A stretch of DNA of 64,000 nt from Acinetobacter towneri DSM 14962 = CIP 107472 (GTDB lineage Bacteria; Pseudomonadota; Gammaproteobacteria; Pseudomonadales; Moraxellaceae), in the NCBI RefSeq assembly GCF_000368785.1, contig NZ_KB849690.1:534172-598171 (forward strand). The letters run 5' to 3'. The stretch's first letter is position 1. Each line of letters opens with the position of its first letter. Of this stretch, positions 39,494-47,707 are shown one piece after another. Below the pieces are notes generated by a model. That model did no database searches. It was not told where the DNA came from and was given only the letters and a program-made list of their open reading frames with translations. The translations under genes were made by a program, and so were the position numbers.

Positions 39494-39781
39494 TTATTGA
39501 GCAGCAGCTTCAGAAGCAGCAGCAGCAGCGTCTACAGCAGCATCAGCAGCGTCAGTTGCAGCAGCAGCAGCAGTGTCAGCAGCATCTACAGCAGCTTCAG
39601 CGCCAGAAGCAACTTCTACAGCAGCAGCGTCAGCAGCAGCTTCAGCTTCAGATGCAGCTACAACAGCTTCAGATGCAGCAGCGTTAGCGTCAGCAGCAGC
39701 TTCTTCAGTTTTTTTAGCACAACCAACGAAAGCTAAAGTAGTAGCAACTGCAGCAGCAATAGCGATTTTTTTGAATAACAT
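39494..39781 (-). CDS. Small alanine-rich lipoprotein
   Basis: A lipoprotein of 95 residues. The signal peptide KKIAIAAAVATTLAFVGC gives a lipidated Cys21 after a good lipobox. The mature chain of 75 residues is extremely biased: 41 are Ala, most others Asp, Glu, Ser or Val, with the pattern of a long acidic coiled-coil helix (SEAEAAADAAAVEV, DAADTAAAAATDAAD). No globular domain is possible. In shape it recalls Lpp-type periplasmic rods, but no C-terminal Lys for peptidoglycan linkage is present. A dedicated terminator follows and it is a single-gene unit. Confidence 0.82.
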   Translation of the reverse strand: MLFKKIAIAAAVATTLAFVGCAKKTEEAAADANAAASEAVVAASEAEAAADAAAVEVASGAEAAVDAADTAAAAATDAADAAVDAAAAASEAAAQ

Positions 39782-40147
39782 GGCATCACTCTCTAAAATA
39801 TGAGATTAAAAAAAACCGACGTTAGTCTGTTGTATGCTTTTATTATTCCTAAATTTTGTTAGGCACTAACAACGCAGGCGCAGTCTAACTGGTCTGCGAA
39901 TATGCTATCACTGCGCTTTTTGAATTGCTACTAGGTTGATTGAAAAAAAGGCAAAAAAACGCGAAAAATACGTGCTTTTTTAACAGAAAATAACAATTAA
40001 TTTGGCATTTTAGATTGGAGAGTTGCACGGTAACTGGCTAAAAACTAAAAGGTTTTTACTAAATATTTTTTTATAATCATTTACTTAAAAATAAGTTTAC
40101 ATATACCGCGTGCAATTGTGTCTTTATGTAAATTTTGTCAACCAAAT
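39782..40147. other. Intergenic region between the lipoprotein and rho genes
   Basis: The interval of 366 nt is very AT-rich. It must hold the promoter of the minus-strand lipoprotein; a small hairpin CCTAA-ATTTTG-TTAGG lies near 39850. I see no credible gene in it. Confidence 0.4.
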
Positions 40148-40178
40148 AAAAAAGCCATCGTTTTAAGATGACTTTTTT
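40148..40178 (-). terminator. Probable terminator of rho
   Basis: AAGCCATC (40152-40159) pairs with GATGACTT (40167-40174) with one C-A mismatch. On the minus strand the stem is followed by a T run. It lies about 25 nt after the rho stop. Confidence 0.7.
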
Positions 40179-40202
40179 AGGTGTTCTAATATTTATAGCC
40201 GT

Positions 40203-41471
40203 TTAATTGGCTGCTTTACGTTTCATTTGATCAAAGAAGTCGTCATTAGTTTTGGTTTCTTTCATGCGATCAAGCAAGAATTCCATTGCTGCCAATTCAT
40301 CTTGAGTGTGTAACAATTTACGCAAAATCCAAACTTTACGCAAATTATCTTCACTCATTAAGCGCTCTTCACGACGTGTACCTGATTTTTTGATGTTCAT
40401 GGCAGGGAAAACACGTTTTTCTGCAATACGACGGTCTAAGGTAATCTCTTGGTTGCCTGTACCTTTAAACTCTTCGTAAATCACTTCATCCATTTTACTG
40501 CCAGTTTCAATCAGTGCAGTCGAAATAATGGTGAGTGAACCACCTTCTTCAATATTACGTGCAGCACCAAAGAAGCGTTTTGGACGTTCTAAAGCGTGCG
40601 CATCAACACCACCTGTTAAAACCTTGCCTGAAGAAGGTACGACAGTGTTGTAGGCGCGTGCCAAACGGGTAATCGAATCCAGTAAAATCACCACGTCTTT
40701 TTTATGTTCAACTAAACGCTTGGCTTTTTCAATGACCATTTCTGCAACTTGAACGTGACGAGCAGGTGACTCATCAAATGTTGATGCAATCACTTCACCG
40801 CGCACGGTGCGTTCCATTTCAGTCACTTCTTCAGGGCGTTCATCAATGAGAAGTACAATCAAGAACACTTCTGGGTTGTTACGAACAATCGACTGAGCGA
40901 TGTTTTGTAGCAACATGGTTTTACCCGCTTTAGGCGGAGCCACAATAATTGAACGCTGACCTTTACCAATTGGCGCAACCAAATCTACCACACGTGCAGT
41001 TAAGTCTTCAGTTGTTCCATTACCTAACTCCATCACCAACTGTTCTGTTGGGAAAAGCGGGGTTAAGTTTTCAAATAAGATTTTATTACGTGAATTTTCA
41101 GGGGTGTCATAGTTAATTTGATTGACTTTGAGCAAAGCAAAATAACGTTCGCCTTCTTTTGGTGGACGAATCGTACCTGTAATGGTGTCACCCGTGCGCA
41201 GGTTAAAGCGACGAATTTGCGAAGGGCTGACATAAATATCATCTGGGCCAGCAAGGTATGAACCTGCAGCTGAGCGTAAGAAACCAAAACCATCAGAGAG
41301 AATTTCTAGAACGCCATCACCAAAAATCTCTTCACCATTCATGGCATGGCGCTTTAAGATGGCAAAAATAATGTCTTGCTTGCGGTTACGCGCCATTCCT
41401 TCAAGGCCCATAAACTCGGCAATCTTGATGAGTTCGCCAATCGGTTTTTTCTTGAGTTCGGTTAAATTCAT
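40203..41471 (-). CDS. rho: Transcription termination factor Rho
   Basis: A hexameric RNA helicase of 422 residues. The N-terminal Rho domain ([20 protein letters not shown]) and the cold-shock-like primary RNA site ([20 protein letters not shown]) precede the ATPase core with Walker [15 protein letters not shown], the Q-loop region and the secondary-site loop [14 protein letters not shown]. Length and motifs are normal. It is expressed from a strong promoter 230 nt upstream with a long untranslated leader. Confidence 0.98.
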   Translation of the reverse strand: MNLTELKKKPIGELIKIAEFMGLEGMARNRKQDIIFAILKRHAMNGEEIFGDGVLEILSDGFGFLRSAAGSYLAGPDDIYVSPSQIRRFNLRTGDTITGTIRPPKEGERYFALLKVNQINYDTPENSRNKILFENLTPLFPTEQLVMELGNGTTEDLTARVVDLVAPIGKGQRSIIVAPPKAGKTMLLQNIAQSIVRNNPEVFLIVLLIDERPEEVTEMERTVRGEVIASTFDESPARHVQVAEMVIEKAKRLVEHKKDVVILLDSITRLARAYNTVVPSSGKVLTGGVDAHALERPKRFFGAARNIEEGGSLTIISTALIETGSKMDEVIYEEFKGTGNQEITLDRRIAEKRVFPAMNIKKSGTRREERLMSEDNLRKVWILRKLLHTQDELAAMEFLLDRMKETKTNDDFFDQMKRKAAN

Positions 41472-41699
41472 AGAGGTTCTGATAGAATTAAAATTCTGGG
41501 GTACAGGTTAGAGAGGGAGCAACATTTAGCCGCATTCATACAATAAAATGAAAGCAATTGTATTTGCACAATAACGATTCAGAGCACTGATTCATTGTTT
41601 GATTGAAAAATGTGAAAAACAATTTCTGTTGCCGAGCGGCATTTTTGTGTTGTGTCTTTTCAGAAAGAGGATGAAAGATCCTGCGTTTCCTGAGCATGC

Positions 41700-41728
41700 A
41701 ATATAAGAGAGAAACGTCTACTTGTCAA
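41700..41728 (-). promoter_or_regulatory. Promoter of rho
   Basis: On the minus strand TTGACA (41728-41723) and TATATT (41705-41700) are separated by exactly 17 nt, a near-consensus sigma-70 promoter. Transcription would start near 41693, leaving a leader of about 220 nt before the rho ATG, in which Rho could act on its own message as in E. coli. The rest of 41472-41699 shows no gene. Confidence 0.82.
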
Positions 41729-41743
41729 TTTGTAGGCAAAAAA

Positions 41744-41770
41744 AATACGCCAATGCGTGGCGTATTTTTT
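41744..41770 (-). terminator. Terminator after trxA
   Basis: AATACGCCA (41744-41752) pairs perfectly with TGGCGTATT (41758-41766) around ATGCG, with long A and T runs on both sides. It separates trxA from the rho promoter just downstream. Confidence 0.93.
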
Positions 41771-41807
41771 TTCATCATCTCTATAAATAGACGATGGATC
41801 AATCGAC

Positions 41808-42134
41808 TTAGATATTTTCGTCAATAAACGCAGTCAATTTAGATTTAGGTGCTGCACCGACTTGCTGTGCAACCACTTCACCATTTTTGAACATCAATAA
41901 TGCTGGAATATTACGGATGTTGTAGTTCACTGCAGTTTGTTCGCAAGAGGTTACATCAACTTTTACAATTTTAACTTTGCCTTGGTATTCGTCTGCAAGT
42001 ACTTCAAGTACAGGTGCAATTGCTTTACATGGCGCACACCAGCCAGCCCAGAAGTCAACCAATACAGGAGTATCCGATTGAAGAACATCTGCTTCGAAGT
42101 TTGCATCAGTGGTGTTTACGATGTTGCCAGACAT
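41808..42134 (-). CDS. trxA: Thioredoxin
   Basis: A protein of 108 residues with the thioredoxin fold. The redox motif is WCAPC (FWAGWCAPCKAIAPVLEVLA) rather than the usual WCGPC. The buried Asp (VDFWAGW) and the cis-Pro loop (NIPALLMF) are conserved. It is an electron donor for ribonucleotide reductase and other thiol enzymes. A third cysteine at VTSCEQTA is unusual but not in the active site. The divergent neighbour is ppx. Confidence 0.95.
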   Translation of the reverse strand: MSGNIVNTTDANFEADVLQSDTPVLVDFWAGWCAPCKAIAPVLEVLADEYQGKVKIVKVDVTSCEQTAVNYNIRNIPALLMFKNGEVVAQQVGAAPKSKLTAFIDENI

Positions 42135-42405
42135 GGATTACGCTCCAAATAATTTTTAAGATAGCTTTAGTTAGTATTACATAGCCATCTTGAACAAAGT
42201 AGGGGAATCTGTGGATTTTCCATTCAAAATACAAATTTGTCCAATTGATCGTGACGATAACGCTAAACGAAAATGCGAATTCTGTAACACAATTGTCATA
42301 TATGCGGAAAATTTAAATAGTCGTCAAATTGTGCTGATAAATGGCTTTTAAATTAGGTGTATGTGAATTACTCTAGGCACAATTCTGTCTAGGTTTGTTT
42401 GAAGA

Positions 42406-43926
42406 ATGTCTGATTTTTTAATTGATGAAGAGTTACTCGCAGCCATCGATATGGGGTCGAATAGTTTCCACTTGGCGATTGCTCGAGTGGATCATGGTGA
42501 AGTAAAAAAAGTGGCATCAATGTCAGAAAAAGTACAGTTGGCCGCAGGTTTAGATGAAAATAAGAATTTGACCGAAGCTGCTCAACAACGTGGTTTGGCA
42601 TGTTTGGCGCGTTTTGTGGGACGTTTAACTGCGGTGCAGTCAAACCGTTTGCGTATTGTGGCAACCAACGCATTGCGTCAGGCCAAAAATGGACATGAGT
42701 TTATTCAAAAAGCCGCAGAAATTTTGCCTAAACCTATTGAAATTATTGCAGGGCGTGAAGAAGCCCGTTTAATTTATTTAGGCGTATCGCACACGATGGC
42801 AAATAGTGGTCGTCGTTTGGTAATTGACATTGGCGGTGGTTCGACAGAGTTGATTATTGGCGAAGAATTTGAGCCAATTCATACCGAATCTTTACAAATG
42901 GGCTGTGTGGCCTATACCAAAGCCTATTTTGCCGATGGTGAAATTAGCAAGAGCAGTTTTGAAAAAGCAGTGGTTGCAGCGCGTAAAGAACTGTATTCGA
43001 TTGCAAATACTTATAAAGAAGCAGGTTGGGATACCGTTGCAGGTTCGAGCGGTACCATTAAAGCCTGTCGTCAAATTACGGTAAATATGGGCTGGAGCAA
43101 TGAGCAGGAAAATCTGACTCGTGAAGGTTTAGAAAAACTCAAAGACCGTTTGCTCAAGTTTAAACACGTATCAGAAATGGAATTTGATGGTCTAAAAGAA
43201 GACCGTCGAGCAGTTTTGCCAGCAGGTTTGGCAATTTTATATGCGGTATTTGATGTATTAGATATCGATAAACTGGTGTATTCCGATGGGGCTTTGCGTG
43301 AAGGCGTAATGTATGACTTGTTGGGACGTTTCCAGCATGAAGACATTCGTGACCGCAGTGTACAGGCCTTAATGGGGCGTTATAACTCAGACCCGAAACA
43401 GGCAGGACGTGTGGTGAAAACTGCGCAACATTTGTTTGACAGCGTGGCAGAATCATTAAAATTAAATAATGAAGATAGTGACTTATTACGTCGTGCTGCG
43501 TACCTGCATGAAATTGGTTTAGCCATCAGTCACAGCAGTTATCATCGTCATGGTGCATATTTATTGCAACATTCGGACATTCCTGGTTTCTCACAAATTG
43601 ACCAAAACTATCTCTCGCATTTGGTTGGTAACCATCGTCGAAAGTTGCGCCAAGACGCGAAAACAGAAGCACTGAAAGCGGGTGGCAATAAAATTGTTTA
43701 CTTAAGTTTGTTGCTTCGCCTTGCAGTTTTGGTCAACGCAAGTCGTAGCGATGCGATGCTTCCTGCCATTGAATTAAGCATCCGCAATGCGCAACAATGG
43801 CAGCTCAGCGTGTCGGGTGATGCCAAACAATGGCCATTGCTTGTCGCTGAATTGCACGATGAACAAGTGCAATTCAAGAATTGGGACATTGAATTGAATA
43901 TTCAGTCGGAACAATTTGTCGATTAA
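42406..43926 (+). CDS. ppx: Exopolyphosphatase
   Basis: An enzyme of 506 residues of the Ppx/GppA sugar-kinase-like superfamily that removes phosphate from polyphosphate ends or pppGpp. The phosphate loops AAIDMGSNSFHLAIARV and VIDIGGGSTELIIGE are present, with the catalytic glutamate region REEARLIYLGVSH. The C-terminal HD-like helical domain (YLHEIGLAISHSSYHRHGAYLL) is intact. Length fits Ppx better than the shorter GppA-only forms. trxA is divergent, as is often seen for ppx in Acinetobacter relatives. Confidence 0.93.
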   Translation: MSDFLIDEELLAAIDMGSNSFHLAIARVDHGEVKKVASMSEKVQLAAGLDENKNLTEAAQQRGLACLARFVGRLTAVQSNRLRIVATNALRQAKNGHEFIQKAAEILPKPIEIIAGREEARLIYLGVSHTMANSGRRLVIDIGGGSTELIIGEEFEPIHTESLQMGCVAYTKAYFADGEISKSSFEKAVVAARKELYSIANTYKEAGWDTVAGSSGTIKACRQITVNMGWSNEQENLTREGLEKLKDRLLKFKHVSEMEFDGLKEDRRAVLPAGLAILYAVFDVLDIDKLVYSDGALREGVMYDLLGRFQHEDIRDRSVQALMGRYNSDPKQAGRVVKTAQHLFDSVAESLKLNNEDSDLLRRAAYLHEIGLAISHSSYHRHGAYLLQHSDIPGFSQIDQNYLSHLVGNHRRKLRQDAKTEALKAGGNKIVYLSLLLRLAVLVNASRSDAMLPAIELSIRNAQQWQLSVSGDAKQWPLLVAELHDEQVQFKNWDIELNIQSEQFVD

Positions 43927-43958
43927 GATTTGGTTAATTTAGGGATAACAGTCGACTT

Positions 43959-44780
43959 ATGAAAAAAGCTGCTCAATCTAAAGCATGGAAAACCGTGCAA
44001 ATTGCACGTCATCCTGAACGTCCGCAATTTCTAGACTATGTGGGTGAAATTTTCACTGAATTTGATGCCTTACATGGCGATCGTTTATTTGGTGATGATG
44101 GTGCAATGATCGGTGGATTGGCACGCTTTGATGGTCAGCCTGTCATGGTGATAGGTCAACATCGTGGTCGCAGTACCCGCGAAAAATTACAACACAACTT
44201 CGGGATGTGTAATCCAGAAGGCTACCGTAAGGCACAGCGTCTTATGGATATGGCAGAACGTTTTAATCTGCCAGTTTTCACTTTTGTTGATACGATGGGT
44301 GCATACCCAGGTGTAGGTGCAGAGGAACGTGGTCAGGCAGAAGCGATTGCGACTAGCTTAGCGCAATTGTCGAACTTAAAAGTACCTGTAATTGCTACAG
44401 TATTGGGCGAAGGTGGTTCAGGCGGTGCGTTGGGTATTGGCGTGGCTGACCGTGTGGTAATGTTGTCACACAGTATTTACTCTGTTATTTCACCAGAAGG
44501 TTGTGCGTCTATTCTGTGGAAAACTGCAGAAAAAGCCGAACAAGCCAGTGAAGCATTGGCATTGACTGCAGAAAAACTGCAAAAGATTGGTATTGTAGAA
44601 TACGTGGTTGATGAAGGTGAGGGTGCGCATTTAAACCCTGAACAAGTCATGCACAGTCTGAAAAATGTGTTAAAAGAAGCTTTGGATGAATTGCAAGCGA
44701 TGGATGCAACACAACGATGCGAAGAACGTTACCAGCGTTTAATGAAGTTTGGCAGCGACAATTTAGGTCTAGCGTCTTAA
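43959..44780 (+). CDS. accA: AccA, acetyl-CoA carboxylase carboxyltransferase alpha
   Basis: A carboxyltransferase subunit of 273 residues that, with AccD, moves carboxyl from biotin to acetyl-CoA, making malonyl-CoA for fatty-acid synthesis. It is shorter at the N-terminus than the E. coli protein of about 319 residues, starting [20 protein letters not shown]. The core is intact: [31 protein letters not shown] and [17 protein letters not shown]. Its 3' end overlaps tilS by 64 nt. Confidence 0.94.
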   Translation: MKKAAQSKAWKTVQIARHPERPQFLDYVGEIFTEFDALHGDRLFGDDGAMIGGLARFDGQPVMVIGQHRGRSTREKLQHNFGMCNPEGYRKAQRLMDMAERFNLPVFTFVDTMGAYPGVGAEERGQAEAIATSLAQLSNLKVPVIATVLGEGGSGGALGIGVADRVVMLSHSIYSVISPEGCASILWKTAEKAEQASEALALTAEKLQKIGIVEYVVDEGEGAHLNPEQVMHSLKNVLKEALDELQAMDATQRCEERYQRLMKFGSDNLGLAS

Positions 44781-46063
44781 GCCAATTACAGGCTTTTTCT
44801 GCACAGACAAAATTTTTAATCGGATGTAGTGGCGGCATGGATTCCATGCTGCTACTGCATCTTTTGTCGTTTTTGTGCCCTGAAAAAGTACGCGCGATTT
44901 ATATTGATCACCAATTGCAAAGTCCAAGCGCAGCGTGGGGCACATTGGTGCAAGCCACCTGCCAAAATTTAAATGTGCCGTGTGTGCTGCAAAAAGTCAG
45001 TGTGTCTGAGGGTAATTTAGAAAATCAGGCACGTCAGGCGCGTTATCAGGCCTATATGCAGCACTTAGATAGCAACGAAGTTCTAGTATTGGCGCATCAT
45101 CAGCAAGATCAGGCAGAAACCGTATTGCTGCGTTTGTTTTCAGGCGCAGGTGTGCAAGGACTTGCTGCCATGCAAGCTGTCGATGTGCGTGATGACATCA
45201 GTATTTGGCGTCCGTTATTGGATATTTCGCGTGAGCAGATTTGCCAATGGAGTGCTGAATTAAAGCTCTATTATGTGCAAGACCCAAGCAATCAGGATGT
45301 GCATTATGACCGAGCTTGGGCAAGAGAAATATTGTGGCCTGTCGTGCAACAGCGTTTTCCTAAAATGCAGCAAGCTGTGACGCGTACTGCAAACTTGATG
45401 CAAGATACTGAAAACATTTTGGCAGAAGTTTTGGCGCAGGATTTAGCTGCATGTGGCACAGACTCGCAGTTGAATTTAATTCAGTTACAACAATTGTCTT
45501 TGTCACGGCAACGTCAGCTATTATCGGCATGGATGAAAGGACAGGCACAATATCGCCCAAGTTTTGATATGGTCGAACGCTTGCAACGTGAGGTGATTCA
45601 AGCCAAAGCCGATGCACAAGCGGCATTACATTGTCAGGATTATTATTATCTGCGTTATCAGCAACAATTATTTCGTTTGCCGAAAGCGGAGTATTTAGCT
45701 GCAGAACATTTTGAGGCAGAAGAACAAGTGTTATGTTTGCAGGCAGATCAGACTTTTCAAGTGTGGTCTGGCTGTTATCAACTGCAACAAGCCAAAGTCG
45801 GTTTATCTGCAACTTTGCTGAATCGTCCGTTAACTTTACGGCCACGTTTGGGTGGTGAAAAAATTCATTTGTATGGTCGGGTGGGCACATGGCCACTGAA
45901 AAAAGCCATTCAGGAAGCACAAATTTTTCCGTGGACGCGTCATACAATTCAAATATTAAGCCTAGATAATGTTATGCTAGGCGTTTTTAGCCCCAAAGGC
46001 TTTTGGCTTGCACAGTCGGACTATTGTGTCGCAGATGGATGGCAACCGAATTTAGTCTCTTAA
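44717..46063 (+). CDS. tilS: TilS, tRNA-Ile lysidine synthetase
   Basis: An essential enzyme of 448 residues that converts C34 of the CAU-anticodon tRNA-Ile to lysidine so that it reads AUA. The PP-loop is [15 protein letters not shown]. Conserved [21 protein letters not shown] follows, then the TilS substrate-binding domain and the C-terminal domain ([20 protein letters not shown]). No start codon is available in frame between ATG 44717 and the PP-loop, so the start must lie inside accA and the overlap of 64 nt is real. accA-tilS adjacency is common in proteobacteria. Confidence 0.94.
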   Translation: MRRTLPAFNEVWQRQFRSSVLSQLQAFSAQTKFLIGCSGGMDSMLLLHLLSFLCPEKVRAIYIDHQLQSPSAAWGTLVQATCQNLNVPCVLQKVSVSEGNLENQARQARYQAYMQHLDSNEVLVLAHHQQDQAETVLLRLFSGAGVQGLAAMQAVDVRDDISIWRPLLDISREQICQWSAELKLYYVQDPSNQDVHYDRAWAREILWPVVQQRFPKMQQAVTRTANLMQDTENILAEVLAQDLAACGTDSQLNLIQLQQLSLSRQRQLLSAWMKGQAQYRPSFDMVERLQREVIQAKADAQAALHCQDYYYLRYQQQLFRLPKAEYLAAEHFEAEEQVLCLQADQTFQVWSGCYQLQQAKVGLSATLLNRPLTLRPRLGGEKIHLYGRVGTWPLKKAIQEAQIFPWTRHTIQILSLDNVMLGVFSPKGFWLAQSDYCVADGWQPNLVS

Positions 46064-46093
46064 CGACAAAGAACTCAACGAAGAGCGTGAATC

Positions 46094-46921
46094 ATGAGTG
46101 CAGTATTGAATTGTAATATTAGTTTCATTGGCGGTGGCAACATGGCGCAAGCCTTGATTGGTGGTTTGATTGCCAGAGGTTTGCCGCCAACCCGTATTAC
46201 AGTTTCAGACCCTGTAGAACAAGTGCGTGAATTATTAAAAGAAAAAGATGTGCATGTCACTGAGGATAATTTGGCCGCGATTGCAGATGCAGATATTGTG
46301 GTATTTGCAGTCAAACCACAGGTTTTGGCACAAGTATTGCGTCCATTGCACGGTCAGTTTGAAGATAAACTGGTGATTTCGATTGTTGCGGGCGCAGAAA
46401 CTGCCACGATTTCTGAGTTATTACGTACAGAACGTGTAGTGCGGGTAATGCCAAATACGCCTGCTTTGGTGCAAACAGGTGCACATGGTTTGTATGCAAC
46501 CGAACAGGTCAATAGCACTGACCGTGAATTGGCAAGTCAGGTTTTGGCAGCGACAGGTTTAACTATTTGGGTAAACTCTGAGGCGCAAATTGATGCTGTG
46601 ACTGCAGTATCTGGTTCAGGGCCAGCATATTTCTTCTATTTGATGGAAAGTATGATTCGTGCAGGCAAGAACTTAGGTTTAGATGAAAAAGTGGCGACAG
46701 CACTGACGTTACAAACTGCTTTGGGTGCAGCACAAATGGCAATTACCAGCTCGAATACACCTGCAGAATTACGCAAAAATGTAACTTCACCAAATGGCAC
46801 GACCCAAGCGGCAATTGAAGTGTTTGATCATGCGCAAATTTCACAAAATATTCAGGCGGCATTGGCTGCTGCTAAAACGCGTAGTCAAGAATTAGCGCAA
46901 GAGTTGAGTGATAGTATTTAA
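46094..46921 (+). CDS. proC: Pyrroline-5-carboxylate reductase
   Basis: A proline-biosynthesis enzyme of 275 residues that reduces pyrroline-5-carboxylate with NAD(P)H. The Rossmann glycine motif ISFIGGGNMAQALIGGLI, VRVMPNTPALV, and the signature from AVSGSGPAYFFYLMESM onward are visible. It is followed by yggT, the usual neighbour. Confidence 0.96.
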   Translation: MSAVLNCNISFIGGGNMAQALIGGLIARGLPPTRITVSDPVEQVRELLKEKDVHVTEDNLAAIADADIVVFAVKPQVLAQVLRPLHGQFEDKLVISIVAGAETATISELLRTERVVRVMPNTPALVQTGAHGLYATEQVNSTDRELASQVLAATGLTIWVNSEAQIDAVTAVSGSGPAYFFYLMESMIRAGKNLGLDEKVATALTLQTALGAAQMAITSSNTPAELRKNVTSPNGTTQAAIEVFDHAQISQNIQAALAAAKTRSQELAQELSDSI

Positions 46922-46963
46922 TTATTGAAAAACAATGAATTTAAATTTTAGGAAAGTTTAAGT

Positions 46964-47533
46964 ATGGGTGCAAATTCTGCGCTAATTTTTGGCATTATCA
47001 TTAACGTAGCGATTTTGCTCGTATTCTTCCGTTTCTTAATGCAATTGGCAGCGGTGAGTCCTTATAACCCTGTGGTGCTTTCAACCATTAAAGCCACCAA
47101 AATTGTAGATGTATTTGGACGTATTTTTCCAACGGTTGGCAAAGGTCGAGTTAACTCTGCAGCCTTGGCTTTGTTGGTGGTGTTGTATCTACTCAAAATT
47201 TTTGGTGTTATGTATCTCAATGGTGCGATGCCGAATAGTCCAATTCACTTACTGATTCTGACTTTTGTGACCATGATTCAGGATTTAATCCGTTTCTGTC
47301 GTTATTTGATTTTTGCCACCATTATTTTGAGTTGGGTGGTGATGTTTACTCAATCTCGTGGCCCGTATATTGAGGTGATTCAAGAGTTGGCAGAGCCGTT
47401 ATTAGCACCATTTCGTCGTTTATTGCCGAACATGGGCATGATTGATTTGTCGCCAATTATTGCATTTTTGGCTTTATATATTGCTGAAATTATTATGAAT
47501 CAGGTAGCGATTGTATTGCTGACTGGCTTATAA
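46964..47533 (+). CDS. yggT: YggT-family membrane protein
   Basis: An integral membrane protein of 189 residues with two YggT repeats, each about 70-80 residues: hydrophobic helix, SPYNPVV-type turn, and a second helix (FFRFLMQLAAVSPYNP; ELAEPLLAPFRRLLPNMGMIDLSPIIAFLAL). Proteins of this family are linked to cell-division or osmotic homeostasis in some bacteria; function here is not established. It follows proC by 42 nt. Confidence 0.9.
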   Translation: MGANSALIFGIIINVAILLVFFRFLMQLAAVSPYNPVVLSTIKATKIVDVFGRIFPTVGKGRVNSAALALLVVLYLLKIFGVMYLNGAMPNSPIHLLILTFVTMIQDLIRFCRYLIFATIILSWVVMFTQSRGPYIEVIQELAEPLLAPFRRLLPNMGMIDLSPIIAFLALYIAEIIMNQVAIVLLTGL

Positions 47534-47555
47534 GTCGCATTATCCTAAAACATTA

Positions 47556-47583
47556 AAAAGGACTCGATTTGAGTCCTTTTTTT
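47556..47583 (+). terminator. Rho-independent terminator after yggT
   Basis: GGACTC (47560-47565) pairs with GAGTCC (47571-47576), extended by flanking A-T pairs and followed by seven T residues. Confidence 0.9.
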
Positions 47584-47644
47584 GTAGTTTAAGTTTGGGC
47601 TGACGACCTTAATGAGTCTTCAGAAATACAAATAACCTGCATCC

Positions 47645-47672
47645 TGACCTCCTTCTAGGCGAAGGAAGGTGC
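47645..47672. repeat. Small palindromic repeat between yggT and polA
   Basis: ACCTCCTTC (47647-47655) pairs with GAAGGAAGGT (47661-47670) with one bulged base around TAGGC. It shares the CTGACCTC core with the repeat in the pheS-pheT gap and may be a variant of the same element. Confidence 0.4.
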
Positions 47673-47673
47673 T

Positions 47674-47707
47674 GAAAAAAGAGAGCGCAACGACTTTAGT
47701 GCGCTTC
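47674..47707 (-). terminator. Terminator of polA
   Basis: On the minus strand AGCGCA (47705-47700) pairs with TGCGCT (47689-47684), followed by CTCTTTTTT. The polA stop codon (47698-47696) lies in the loop. Confidence 0.7.

Noticed and set aside
39480..39720. CRISPR-like repetition in the GCAGCAGCA tract
   Set aside because: The repetition is trinucleotide codon bias of an Ala-rich protein, with no repeat-spacer periodicity.
39472..39803. Plus-strand open frames rich in Gln, Ser or Ala opposite the lipoprotein gene
   Set aside because: They are shadows of the alanine-codon repeat tract. Only the minus-strand frame has a signal peptide, lipobox and terminator.
45360..45947. Minus-strand frame of 195 codons opposite tilS
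   Set aside because: It lies wholly inside tilS, without ribosome site or domain similarity.
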